A stretch of 64,000 nt of DNA from the NCBI GenBank assembly GCA_001972305.1, contig BDDD01005174.1, forward strand, positions 1-64,000, read 5' to 3'. This document shows, piece by piece, positions 1 to 9,546 of the stretch; position 1 is the stretch's first letter; each line of letters starts with the position of its first letter. The stretch comes from Cephalotus follicularis (lineage: Eukaryota > Streptophyta > Magnoliopsida > Oxalidales > Cephalotaceae). The notes beneath the pieces are model-generated. The model worked only from the letters and a program-made list of their open reading frames with translations, searched no databases and was not told the origin of the DNA. A program made the position numbers and the translations under genes.

Positions 1-400
1 GCGTGTCTCCTCCAGATTCGGGTTGAGCAGATTTTTTGGAGTCCGTTGGTGTCAACATCGGACGAAACGTGGACTGTCCGAAAACCGACGGTGTTACCGG
101 TGATCGGCATTTGCTACTACAAGCGTGTAGCGGCAAAATGGTGGAGCCTCCAACGTTGGTATGATTGCTTCACTCTTACTTTAATGATTACCGACGTGTG
201 TTCGGTTTATCCTTTTGTGCATGCTTGTTCTTGTTTTTAGTTCGCTTGTTAATTAAACGGAGATCATAGGCTTTTCTATTTGGTACTAAGATGTAAGTGT
301 GGACCATGACTTTCAGTCTTGGTGTTTTTGAAAAATAAAAATTATGCACACTTGCGTCCTAGGACCAAATCGACCGGGAACCCTTGCCAGGTTTCCAACA
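1..400 (+). repeat. 3' part of a Copia LTR, family E
   Basis: This stretch is the reverse complement, with divergence, of the segments starting at 3487 and 9547, which are the LTRs of Copia element E. Here the LTR sense runs on the plus strand and ends at 400 with TTTCCAACA, matching the terminus GGTTCCAACA that precedes the primer binding site of element E. No primer binding site follows position 400; a gag fragment on the opposite strand follows instead. This therefore looks like a 3' LTR inserted into another Copia element. The short open frame at 46-240 has no counterpart preserved in the other LTR copies and is not a gene. Confidence 0.75.
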
Positions 401-533
401 GCCCCCTAGTCATCATATACGCTAATTTCTTGGCCGTTAGGATGATCTTGAGGTTACGTTACCAATCGTTGAAATTCGGGCCCTCAAGTTTGTTTGTCTC
501 TAGTATACGGGACATAGCATATTGTAAAGCCAT
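401..533 (-). pseudogene. Copia gag N-terminal fragment
   Basis: Read on the minus strand from an ATG at 533, the frame gives a peptide beginning MALQYAMSRILETNKLEGPN followed by a W-x-RNLKIIL block. This is the start of the Copia-type Gag (UBN2 family) and resembles the gag frame at 62567-62890 in this window. A TAA at 459-461 breaks the frame after the conserved Trp. The fragment stops at 400, where a Copia LTR end of opposite sense abuts it. Gag would form the nucleocapsid of the particle; this piece is only the first 44 or so residues and is dead. The family call rests on the RNLKIIL block and on the leader just upstream. Confidence 0.65.
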
Positions 534-705
534 ATTCTAGCAACCTAGATAAGGAAACATAAAGATGAGTTAGGATTTATTCTAATTTTAATATATGACA
601 ACCATAACATTTGGTCTTTAGTTTTTATGGTTCCTCCCACTATTCTAATCGTAACCCATACCCCAATATGGAACTCGAGAAGTCCAACTTCCTAGTGGAG
701 ATAGG
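534..705 (-). other. Copia 5' leader segment upstream of gag
   Basis: The minus strand contains the motif AATAGTGGGAGG (plus positions 633-646) followed by AAAGACCAAATG, just upstream of the gag start at 533. The same block lies before gag in element E (8160-8240, minus), in element F (42440-42480, plus) and before the gag at 62567 (62436-62480, plus). It marks the untranslated leader of this Copia group. The segment ends at 705 where an L3 LTR begins. Confidence 0.6.
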
Positions 706-1412
706 TGTCACACCCCGTTTCTAATAATCGAACCGGAGGTCATGGCAATTAACATATATCCACCTTATACAAAATTAGGGAAAATTAAAACTTTCCAAAT
801 CATACAATATCTTGCGGAAGCATTAATACATAAGCTGAATTCAAATAACGTAACATACATCCCATACTACATGTTACTCAAGTTTCAACAACAATACGAT
901 AAAACATCGTTAATCGCCCTCAAAACTGAGCATGAACTAATTCATTCAATACCATAATCCATCAATACATTAATCCAAATAAACATTTCCAAAAGTGTAC
1001 AACTTGCTCTTCTCTTCAATTCCCCAAGCATAACGATATCAATCCTGCTGTATCAATCTGTAATTTGATAGGGTTAGCCGAATCCATTGGCTAAGTAGGA
1101 AAGATATAAAAGTAATTTGGGGTCAATTATAATAAATGTCATGTAATGAATGCATCGTGATGCAATACATAATATATAACACTACATATACATATATATG
1201 TACCAATAAGTAAGGAACCATGCCAAGTGACTACATCCACACAATCCATCAATCATGTCACAAAGGACCAAACAATCCATCAATCCATAAGAAACGCATC
1301 GCCATCTCCTGGCCTTGATGTCGTACTCCTACTTCAGCACCGTCTCCGGCCTACATGAAGCAGGTCAACAATCCATGTTACTTGCACTACGGATAAGTAA
1401 TCAACGTGGGTG
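706..1412 (-). repeat. LTR end of family L3 (Gypsy-like), truncated
   Basis: The plus strand begins TGTCACACCCCGTTTC, which read on the minus strand is the typical ...GGGGTGTGACA end of a plant Gypsy LTR. The sequence is collinear with 62893-63261 and 63694-63780. Shared blocks include the GCGGAAGC-type segment, the phrase TCCCATACTACATGTTAC and, near 1190-1260, ACCATGCCAAGTG. It is cut at 1412 by an L4 LTR. No coding content; the small frame at 742-957 is inside the LTR. Confidence 0.65.
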
Positions 1413-1710
1413 TGTAAGAGCCCTAAATATTATAAAGAATTATTAATGGGCTTTGTAATTGTTTTTCTGCCTTTTGGGCTGAGCCCGAATTTTATGAAGT
1501 ATTTATTTGGGCCTTAATGAAATATAATTTGTGAACTTGGGCTAAAGAGAATATGTTTTTCTTCTTGGGCTAGACTTAATGTAGTAATTGGATTTTTGGG
1601 CTTGTATGTGGAAAGCTTAATTTGGCCCAAGTGGAGGAGGCTGGCCCAAGCCCAGCAATGGCCTTTCACCCGTTGGTTTGGTCTAGGAAGTTCCAGACTC
1701 TTCCAATGGC

Positions 1711-1720
1711 TATTATAAAA
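1711..1720 (+). promoter_or_regulatory. TATA box of the L4 LTR
   Basis: TATTATAAAA followed by GG lies about 300 bases into the LTR and about 30 bases before the GAGACC/ACACAC region, as expected for the U3/R boundary. It is the clearest core promoter in the L4 family. Confidence 0.55.
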
Positions 1721-2399
1721 GGAAAGTGAGACCTGGGAGACACACTTTTCAGCCATTTTCTTCACAATTCGTTCCAGAGAATTCAGGAAAGAAAGAGAGA
1801 ATGGGAGTGTGGACAAGAGGGGCACTGTCCATGGAGCCCCCATGTTCCACACACCATTCGTATAAATTCCCCTTCCCTAGGAGGAAGGCGGTGTGTGAGG
1901 AGGGAGAAATATGCAAGCTAGAAGTGTAGCAATCCCCAGCTTTAAGGAAATACAGAAATCAAGAGGAAGGAAGCAATCTCTATTTTCAACCTTTACCCAG
2001 GTAGGTTACTCCATGTCCGAGTTCCTACCAGCTTATGTGTATGCTTGTGTGTCTGCTATGCATGTTTTATTCTTGTTTGTTGCTTGGTTGGTTGTGTTTT
2101 GTTGTCTGTGTAGATGTGTTATCGTTATTGATGTTTGTAGTAAAGTTAAAAAGGCTAGAGTGAATGTGTATTCGTCCCTGGCATTGCAACCATGCACAAA
2201 CAGTATGCCACATACATTGGCGTCATTAGCTGTGATGGAACCCGGGCTCCCCTGGCCATGCGTCCGAGCATGGCGACGTGCTAAGCTCCTTGCCGGCGGA
2301 TGCCTGAGTTCCTTCATTTCTAGCATGCACCAAGTATGTGTTTAAAGTGTGCTATTTATAATCCCTGTATAGCATGACAGACCTGCATTGAGCTCCACT

Positions 2400-2740
2400 G
2401 CCAATGCTAGGGGTGCCGGGAACCAGGTATGCGCCTGGACAGTGCCAGAGGAGAAGGGGCACCGAGGAAATTGATGCCCGGGGTGACATGCCCGAGGAGA
2501 CGATGCCCGGGGTGACATGTGTCTGAGGAGACGATGCCCAAGGCAGACATGCCTGAGCTCCTCTGTCAATGCCTGGGGAGCCATGTGCCCGAGTTGGTGA
2601 CGCTAGAGGAGTCGTGCCGGGATGCCATGCCAGGAATGTCATGAGCTCGAGGAGACAACGCCTAGGAGGACAGGTGTCGAGGTGACGACGCCAGGGGTAA
2701 CATATGCTATGTGCCAAAGCCAGAGGAGCCGTCCATGGCT
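2400..2740 (+). repeat. Degenerate ~31-bp tandem array in L4 LTR
   Basis: Variants of GAGGAGACGATGCCCGGGG followed by TGACATG recur about every 31 bases. The best pair spans roughly 2490-2550; outer units are heavily diverged (GACGCTAGAGGAGTCG, GAGGAGACAACGCCTAGG). It lies downstream of the splice-donor-like site, in the U5-side part of the LTR. Confidence 0.6.
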
Positions 2741-3086
2741 CATCCCTACCATGCTCGCATTATGATCCTCCTCAACCTTCGTCGAGCATGAGACAGCACT
2801 AAGTTCTCCCCTGCCATGAGCCAAGTATACATACTATGCATGCATTGTCCCCTGGACTTGTCCCCTATATGCTCCCACGTGGAAAGGAAATGGAATATGA
2901 GTATGTATATGTCCGATGGCATGACCTCCCTGCATGCGTCAAGAAGAAGGAAGTTGGATAAGTATAGGCATGCGTCCCCAAGCAAGTAATTATGTGATGA
3001 ATATAGCCTTACATGCAATCTTTTATACCCAGGACATATTAAAGGAAAGAAATGGAATTAGGAAAGGAATTATATAGATGGTCACA

Positions 3087-3306
3087 GGCAGGTGAGCCCA
3101 ACAGGGGAGAATTCCGCCGAGCAGGTGAGCCCAAGGGGTGAACTCCGCGAGGCAGGTGATCTTTGGGCGAATCCACCAACGGTGAACCTAAAGGTGAATT
3201 CCGCCATAGCTGGTGATCCAAATGGTGAACCGCCAGAGCATGTGAGCAAAGGGAGAATTCTGCTCGGCAGGTGAACCTGGACAAGAATTCCGCGGGCAGG
3301 TGAGCC
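3087..3306 (+). repeat. ~30-bp tandem array, 7-8 units, in L4 LTR
   Basis: Units of the form GCAGGTGAGCCCAA-n-GGTGAATTCCGCC repeat at 25-33 base spacing, separate from the array at 2400-2740. Each unit carries a GGTGAAC/GGTGAGC word and a GAATTC or close variant. Frames through the array (3039-3284, 3092-3274) are repeat translations rather than genes. Confidence 0.7.
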
Positions 3307-3486
3307 TAAAGCTAAACCTTATATGTTGACCAGACCATAGGATGACCGGACTACACTCCTCTGTAAAGTGATTGATTTGCATGATTGAGTAGAGTAGTCC
3401 GAGGACAATGTATGATGATGTTATGTTATGGATTGTGGTCTGCCTTCATGATGTGCATGTATTATTATTATTTCTCTTCTGCTTTT

Positions 3487-6067
3487 TGTTGGAACCCGGA
3501 AAGGGTCCCAGTCGATTTTGGGTCTAGGATGCTAGTGTGTATAATTTTAAATTTTTCAAAACACCAAGACTCGCAAGTCTACGTACACTCTAACATCTTA
3601 CTACCCAAATCTATGCGCCTAGGATCACCGTTTAATATTCAATCGAGCAAATATCATAGTCAAGCATACATCCACTATAACCGAAATCAATTCGGTAAAA
3701 AATAATATAATTGTTTAGTAATCATACCAACATTGGGGGCTCCATCACTTTGCCACTACGCGCTTGCAGAAGCAACTGCCGGTCACCGGCCAGTCCACGA
3801 AAAATTCATCCAAGACACCAACAGACTCCTGGAGCTCCGATCTATCCACTGGTGGTGAAGAAATGGCGGTAATCACCCCGGAACAGCGGCGGTGGCGCAA
3901 GCAGTGGAGGATACAAGTCGGGTCAACCCGACCCAGTGATAACCAAGTCGCCGTGACTCTGGACCACAAACACCAGCCGCCAAAACTTGCAATCTACACA
4001 ACCATGGCCAAGAATCGCCGCGAATCGCCTTGGAAATGGGCGATCACGGCGAATAGCCGCGGGGGTCGACCCGACCCAGCAAAAATGGGGTAGCCGGGAC
4101 ATCGGACCGCCAAGTTCAGCCTCCAAATCTTACGATCTACTCAACCCAAATGAAGACCTGCCATGAATCGGCGTGGAACGCTGACCCACAGCGCATAACC
4201 TCCAAGTCGAAAGGGTCATCCCGAAGCGCAAAGACCGGCCAAACAACGGCCGGTCACACCTAGTCTAGGGCCGAAATAGGTAGAGCCGAGGCGGCTCCAC
4301 CTACCGAGACTACCGACGGTGGAAGAGAAGGTCAGCGACGGGAGACGTACAAAGCGTCAGGTCCAAACCAGAGAGAGTGAAAAGAGAAAACGGGAAAGAA
4401 AGAGAGAGAGGCTTACCGCGGATGAGAGCTGGCCTCTTTCCCCGGCCACCGACACTCACGGCATCGACATCACCGATCGGAATGCTTCGCCAGATGAACA
4501 ACGAGTCTCTCTCCCTCTTGCGCGTACCAGGCGCGCCAAAGATGGGTTGTACCCATGTGTGTTAAATTTTGACCAAGTCAAAAAAATTTTTTATCTCTTT
4601 CTTCCTTTTAATAAATTAAAAGTCTTAAAAAAATGATCACAAACATTACTTTTGTCTCTCTCGGTTTGAATTATGTGCACCCCTCACATTGTATGTAACA
4701 ACATATGCCCACTGTGGTGTCTCTTGATATATCAATTTGGCAATACGGTGCTAAATTTAAATAAATAAATAAACCACTAATGCCAAATTAATATATACTA
4801 GTTAAAAGTAGATTCCCTGCCAACCTAGCATGTGTGTAGCATGCATCGCTTTTCCAATAATCAGGTGGGACCCGAAAGCCCGGTTTGAATCTGATACGAC
4901 TATAAATTTCCCAGAACATCCCATGAGTTCTGGTACGACTATCCCAATAGTCCCTGACTATTAAAACAGCCCCGGTGTGAATCCCATCACCCCCCGGATC
5001 CGTAGAATCAACTACGTCTATAAGTCGACATCCGGTAAACCAGTACTTTATCCAATCAACGGCATATGTGTCATGTATCCTACGTCATACTTGGCTCCGA
5101 CCACGACCTAGGGTTTGGAATAACGTCACCCCTAGGTAAAGTCACGATAAGTATAAATTTACGTACGCATTGAGACTTTAGGCAAACATCCCCAGAAACG
5201 AAGTTTCCAGTCTGCCTATACCTAATCAGGGTTTTATGAATCTCAACGGACATAAATAATATAGAGACGATCACCCTACATACGGGTGTGACGATCCCTT
5301 AATGTGAACTCGCCCATACATCTCAATGAAGCTCCCACAAGGCCCAAAGACAACCCTTTTGCCAGCACGTGGCTAGTGCTGGGGAAGGCAGAAATCAAAG
5401 CCAAGCAGTTACAACACAATGCATGCCAGCCACACAGGTCTAACGATACAACATAGCTCCACAAATGGTCTACTAGTCACCATAGACTATACACTACCGA
5501 GACTATAGGAATCCTATTGACATAGGTATGACTTTCCAAATAGGTTTCGTATGGTGGGTCTGTTCAGTCTCTGGTCCTTAGCACGAACCCCACATTATGC
5601 TTTAGGATAAATCCAAATGTTAATGAGATAGTCCATCCTCCACTAAAACCGGGAGCAAGCATAATACGGAAAGTCTTTACGGTTCATCAATTGCCCTAAG
5701 AAAGTGAACCTATGACTTAGAACGTTCTGTCAGAAGGGAGTAAGGATCTCATTCTCATAACCTCTCAGGCATGAGATCCAATCCCTTGAACGACGGGGCA
5801 CTATATGTGTACTCGGATGACATGGTGATCACCCGATCCATTTAGAATGGTTTGGGATATACATATGGTGAGTTGCCATTGTTGATTTAATATTCACTAG
5901 ATAACATAAAAAGGAATTCATATTGTATAAATAGAGAGTGTGATATCCACACATGCAGTCGCCCCGCGGCTTAAAGAGATATCTCTAGTTAAGGAGTGCA
6001 TCTCATACCTACATATATATTTATGCAGAGCCACCTCGTGGCATGCAGGGACACCCCTACTCTAACA
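3487..6067 (-). repeat. Copia element E, 3' LTR (2,581 bp)
   Basis: On the minus strand the LTR starts TGTTAGAGTAGGGG at 6067 and ends CCGGGTTCCAACA at 3487. The start directly follows a Copia polypurine tract at 6068-6081. The LTR aligns along its length with 9547-11405, including blocks at 3545/9605, 3980/10040, 4560/10620 and 5280/11345. It holds no gene. Frames such as 4319-4636 have counterparts in the second LTR only because the LTRs are copies. At 2.6 kb it is long for a Copia LTR. Confidence 0.8.
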
Positions 6068-6081
6068 ATCTCCCACTTGGC
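6068..6081 (-). other. Polypurine tract of Copia element E
   Basis: Minus strand CCAAGTGGGAGAT directly abuts the LTR start TGTTAG. The same arrangement occurs at 45448-45461 in Copia element F. The tract primes plus-strand DNA synthesis during reverse transcription. Confidence 0.75.
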
Positions 6082-6750
6082 CCTCAAGACACGAAGACCT
6101 TTAGCCTAAGCCAATCGCACTTCCGCTGCTCAAGTACTACTAATGCTCATGGCATTGGTCAATGGGACTGCCAAAATTTGCTACTGTTGCAAATCTCTCT
6201 AGGATAATGTTTCCTCTATATACGATACCACATAAATCATATAATATAATGATACCGTTGCTTTAGTTTAGAGCAGTAATGAGACTGGGTTCCATAGCCT
6301 GTGCAAAGGTTCCCTATCGTCGTCACTCTACACAACTGGACGAACGATAGATGGAACTACATAAAGTTCCAAAGTGAACTTCCGCTACCAAACAGTAGCT
6401 TTTCGGTATCATTGGTTATAACATACTCTTATTTATGGTTGAGTCAATAGTATCCCACTGTTGTAGACTCCTCCAACTCACACAGCACATTCGTTCAAGA
6501 CAATCACATCTCCTGATATGATTTCGTGATAATCTAGATCACAGATGAAATCAGAGTCAACATAACTCTTATTCAATTCACTATCTTCTCTAGATGGCAA
6601 TAAGAAATCCTGAGTCACTCTCAGATATCTTTGATGATTCCCAGTGTCTCTCACAGGGATTGGACTAATAATCGACTAGCCAGACCCTTAGGCTTGTACG
6701 ATGTCAGGCCTAGTACAAAGTATGATATTGCATGATGTAGCCTATAGCCG
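6082..6750 (-). pseudogene. Copia RT C-terminus and RNase H relic (element E)
   Basis: Read on the minus strand with frame changes, the region around 6690-6745 gives CTRPDI, then NP-x-ERHWES and a KDI word, the end of a Copia reverse transcriptase. From about 6620 to 6290 it gives SDFICDLDYHEIISGDV, then KATVWQRKF and ELYVVPSIVRPV, which matches the Copia RNase H pattern (TDSDF, then A-VW-RKF, then LGVVPSI). Multiple stops and frameshifts make it non-coding. RNase H would degrade the RNA template during copying. The rest of RT and the integrase are missing between this relic and the protease relic, so the element has a large internal deletion. Confidence 0.6.
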
Positions 6751-6989
6751 AAGCTTAAGGTAGTCTAGTCATGCAACACTTTCCTCTGATGTCTATTTCA
6801 ACATCCTCTTGGAAAGAGGAATTCCTTGGCTAATTGGCAGTAAGCCAAAAGCGGAATTCAGTAATCCATACTACATCAGCACCCAGCTGATGTACTTGCT
6901 TTGGGAAAGTCCGAACAACCTACTTGATCTACTCTTAAGATCTTCATTCTCAAAAAGCAGGAAGTCTCTCCCAAATCCTTTTGGAGAAG

Positions 6990-7480
6990 TTCTTGATTAA
7001 TTGTACTATAACATGCCTACAGCATTACCAATGTGTATCTATGTATATTACCAAGAAAGTGATATATGGGATATCCTATTTCTGGTAGACATAAGGCATA
7101 GCATCATTTTTGATAAAATCAAAAACAGATGTTTCAGCTATGGATGCTTGTATAAACAAAAAGCTCTCAGCTTAACAAAATATACATTGGATATGCTAAT
7201 CAAAGTTTAGAACAAAAGTTCTGTACAATGTTTACAAAGGTTAAGTCTATATACAAAAGCCACATTGCTTTACATATATATACAAATCAAAATTTCCTAC
7301 AACATAAAAGTAGATCCTCGATCTTCATGTCATAGGTCCATTGCATCCTCAGCTCCCAGCTGCCTAGCTCCTCTTAGCATCCTGCAAAGAGTTACAAATG
7401 TTAGTCTCACAGCTTGACTACAAAACCCAAATTGAACTTACATTGTAATCTAAGTGGAATATAAAAAATATGACGGTACC
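6990..7480 (-). pseudogene. Copia protease / pre-integrase relic (element E)
   Basis: Minus-strand frames from about 7430 to 7330 give SSIWVL then, after a stop where the D-T-G active site should be, CETNICNSLQDAKRS. That fits the Copia aspartic protease region (WVLDTG, C-S-HIC, LQ-L-RS). Further along, a LISISNVY word resembles the NIISVS block of the GAG-pre-integrase region. The catalytic Asp is lost to a stop and several frameshifts are present. A splice-like GT...AG pair spans 7384-7482, but the protease reading continues through it, so I do not call an intron. Confidence 0.5.
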
Positions 7481-7990
7481 TAACCCCAAGGCACCATCTG
7501 CAATGGAAGCAAGAAATTGTGTGCAATTTCTCTTCCAGTATCCTAACTTCCCACATAGAAGTAGGATTTCTCCTTTAATAAGCTTTTTAATCCTCTGATG
7601 AATGGTATCCCCAAACCACGTGAAGTGGTTCCTTTTCTTTCTTCCTTATGGGCTCCTTTCCCTGGGAAATGGATCTCTCGATCCACCTCTCCTTGAGGTT
7701 GTTCTAGAAGAAGGAATAAGTTTCACAGATTGTTTTGATCCAGACTGGTCCAAAACTACCTTATCAGTCCTCGACTGTGTGCCAAACAACTCCTCAAGTT
7801 GTATCAACACGGCACAAAAGGTCTGTGAAGAAATACATAACGTTTGCCAGTTTGGCATCAAGGCAACACTCGCCATGTATTGAGGTCTATGATCGTCATC
7901 CCGCCACTTAGCCACCCTGGCCTTGTGATGGTCAGATGCATTGATCTCTAATGTGGGGTTATCTCAGTTATAACATGAGAAACTCTCATG
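7481..7990 (-). pseudogene. Copia gag with zinc knuckle, broken (element E)
   Basis: The frame at 7646-7915 (minus) contains KWRDDDHRPQYMAS and later LEELFGTQSRTDK, comparable to LQKLYGEKSKTARY in the intact gag piece at 62567-62890. Around 7490-7576 the minus strand gives CGKLGYWKRNCTQFLAS, the Copia CCHC zinc knuckle with the first Cys and the His replaced (His to Tyr). Gag packages element RNA; the knuckle binds RNA. Frameshifts separate the two parts, so no functional product is expected. It lies upstream of the protease relic in the correct order. Confidence 0.6.
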
Positions 7991-8159
7991 CTAGTGAGTA
8001 CAAAGAGTAACCATTCAAAGAAAAGGTGGATTATGTCACTTAAGAAAATATCAAACATGCCAAATAACGTACTGTCTGCCATTTTAGTATATTGAATATG
8101 TTATCTAACAACCTATTAGAAGAAACAAGAAAGTAAATTAGCAGATTATTCAATTTCAT

Positions 8160-9532
8160 GTTATTACCATAACTCTTGGTCTTTATTAATTATGGCTCCT
8201 CCCACTATTCTAATCGTATCCCAAACCTCCATGTGGAATTCGGGAAGCACCTGCTTCCTAGTGGGGATCGGAATCTATTTCGCATATTATGGTCTCCGCT
8301 GGGGCGAACAAACCATAATACCAAATAGGTAGGCTTTAAAGGCCAATTTACATTTGGGCCTCACCCTTGATATGCAAGATCCGATACATCATTCGGCCTC
8401 CCGACCCATACAATCCACCGCTGAGCGGCGCTAATAGTATGAACTCAGTATAAGTCCGTACCCATAATCCTCAAAGAAATGAACCAGTTTTGATATCCAC
8501 TAGAAGGCTAGTCAGAACACGAAAACTTAATCATATCCTTCCAGTGCTACCCCAGTATTGAAGCTGAACAGTAATGGTCATACGAGGGACCTCTGCTGAG
8601 CAGTGCCATCCCCAATATATCCATACCCTTCAACAAAGATTATGGAAGGCCAACGATGGAGCACCCTTATGCCCCACCCCTTATGGACTTATTATTTACA
8701 AATTTGAGGAATTTGTGGTCTCATCAAATTTTAAATTACCAAAGCCATTTATTAAATCAATTTTAATCTTCCAATCCATTAGGAACGGCTTATTATGCTT
8801 GACGTGTTTGGATTGTTTGCAAAAAGTAAACATCCATCTCATACATCCTATGATCCACATAGAAATAAAAATGACCTGGCTAGGGATTAAAACTATGAGA
8901 GATCACACAAGCGAATGTGATCCCTCGGTCCCCTAGGCGAACTATTTAAAATTACTTTATTACGAAATGCACCATGCATACATGGCCTTCACTTGGTTTT
9001 GCATTTTCCTTTATCTCCCTCTTCAAGTTCCTTTGCGATTCTTCCCTTCTTTTATTTACAAAAATGAAATTTAACAAAATACATTTAAAAATAAAGAATA
9101 GAATACAAATGGAGGGAGAGAGAGAATTACACAAATAAGGAAAAATGGCGCTCGCAGGCAACCATATTACAGACCAAATAAAGTACACGAAAATAAAGCA
9201 ATTTAAACCATCCACAAAAGAAACCAAAAGCTATGTTCAATCCCATTGCCTACCATCATGCATAACACATTAAATCTAAATCCACAATAGAATTTAAATA
9301 AACGCAAGCAATTTCAATTTCCGATGACTAATCGAAATAATACCAAGTCCGCCGGTATTCCAATAAAACTCCCACTAAATTATTTAAAATCTAGTTTCCC
9401 TCGGTTTAAGAAAAACTTAATTTTATAAAATAACAATGGGAAGGGAATTAAATTAGAATCTTAACTACTTTAATCATTCCAAAATAGTCACCAAAAATCA
9501 AAATCGAAGTCCAATTGATATAAAAACGGATC
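8160..9532 (-). other. Untranslated leader of Copia element E
   Basis: Between the primer binding site and gag lie about 1.4 kb without a credible coding frame. The conserved leader block (minus AATAGTGGGAGG, then AAAGACCAAG) is at 8160-8240. A long leader between PBS and gag also appears in element F and in the Copia copy flanking element M, so it looks characteristic of this Copia group. The 120-codon frame at 8574-8936 is on the opposite strand and resembles nothing. Confidence 0.55.
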
Positions 9533-9544
9533 GCTCTGATACCA
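9533..9544 (-). other. Primer binding site, initiator-Met tRNA type (element E)
   Basis: Minus strand TGGTATCAGAGC, a perfect match to the usual plant iMet-tRNA primer site, lies two bases after the LTR end CCAACA at 9547. It fixes the orientation of element E as minus. Confidence 0.85.
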
Positions 9545-9546
9545 CT

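Larger units (their letters stand above)
1413..3486 (+). repeat. LTR of family L4 (Gypsy-like), 3' end lost
   Basis: It begins TGTAAGAGCCC, similar to the LTR start TGTAATGCCCC at 37834 that directly follows an integrase end and polypurine tract. Shared layout with that LTR: several TGGGCC/TGGGCT words in the first 250 bases, a leader rich in GAGAGA, a splice-donor-like AG/GTAGGT, then degenerate ~30-bp tandem repeats. No internal region follows, because Copia element E begins at 3487. The open frames at 1514-1852, 1911-2345 and 2352-2717 overlap the promoter and tandem arrays, lack family resemblance and are not called. Confidence 0.65.

Noticed and set aside
2033-2326. Overlapping frames of 97-144 codons around the L4 LTR leader (also 1911-2345).
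   Set aside because: They overlap on both strands, sit between the donor-like site and the tandem arrays, and have no counterpart in the element I LTR.
7384-7482. A splice-like GT...AG interval on the minus strand after the Copia E zinc knuckle, which could indicate a spliced short-gag transcript or a captured host exon with 3' UTR.
   Set aside because: The supposed intron translates as protease region (SSIWVL, then CETNICNSLQ after the lost D-T-G), so it is coding relic. The splice-like ends look accidental.
8574-8936. A 120-codon plus-strand frame in the Copia E leader.
   Set aside because: Opposite strand to the element, no recognizable domain, no counterpart in the other leaders.
9533-9544. 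tRNA-like matches at the primer binding sites (also 20103, 26954, 34750, 59650).
   Set aside because: Only the 12-base complement to the tRNA 3' end is present; no tRNA gene body surrounds it.
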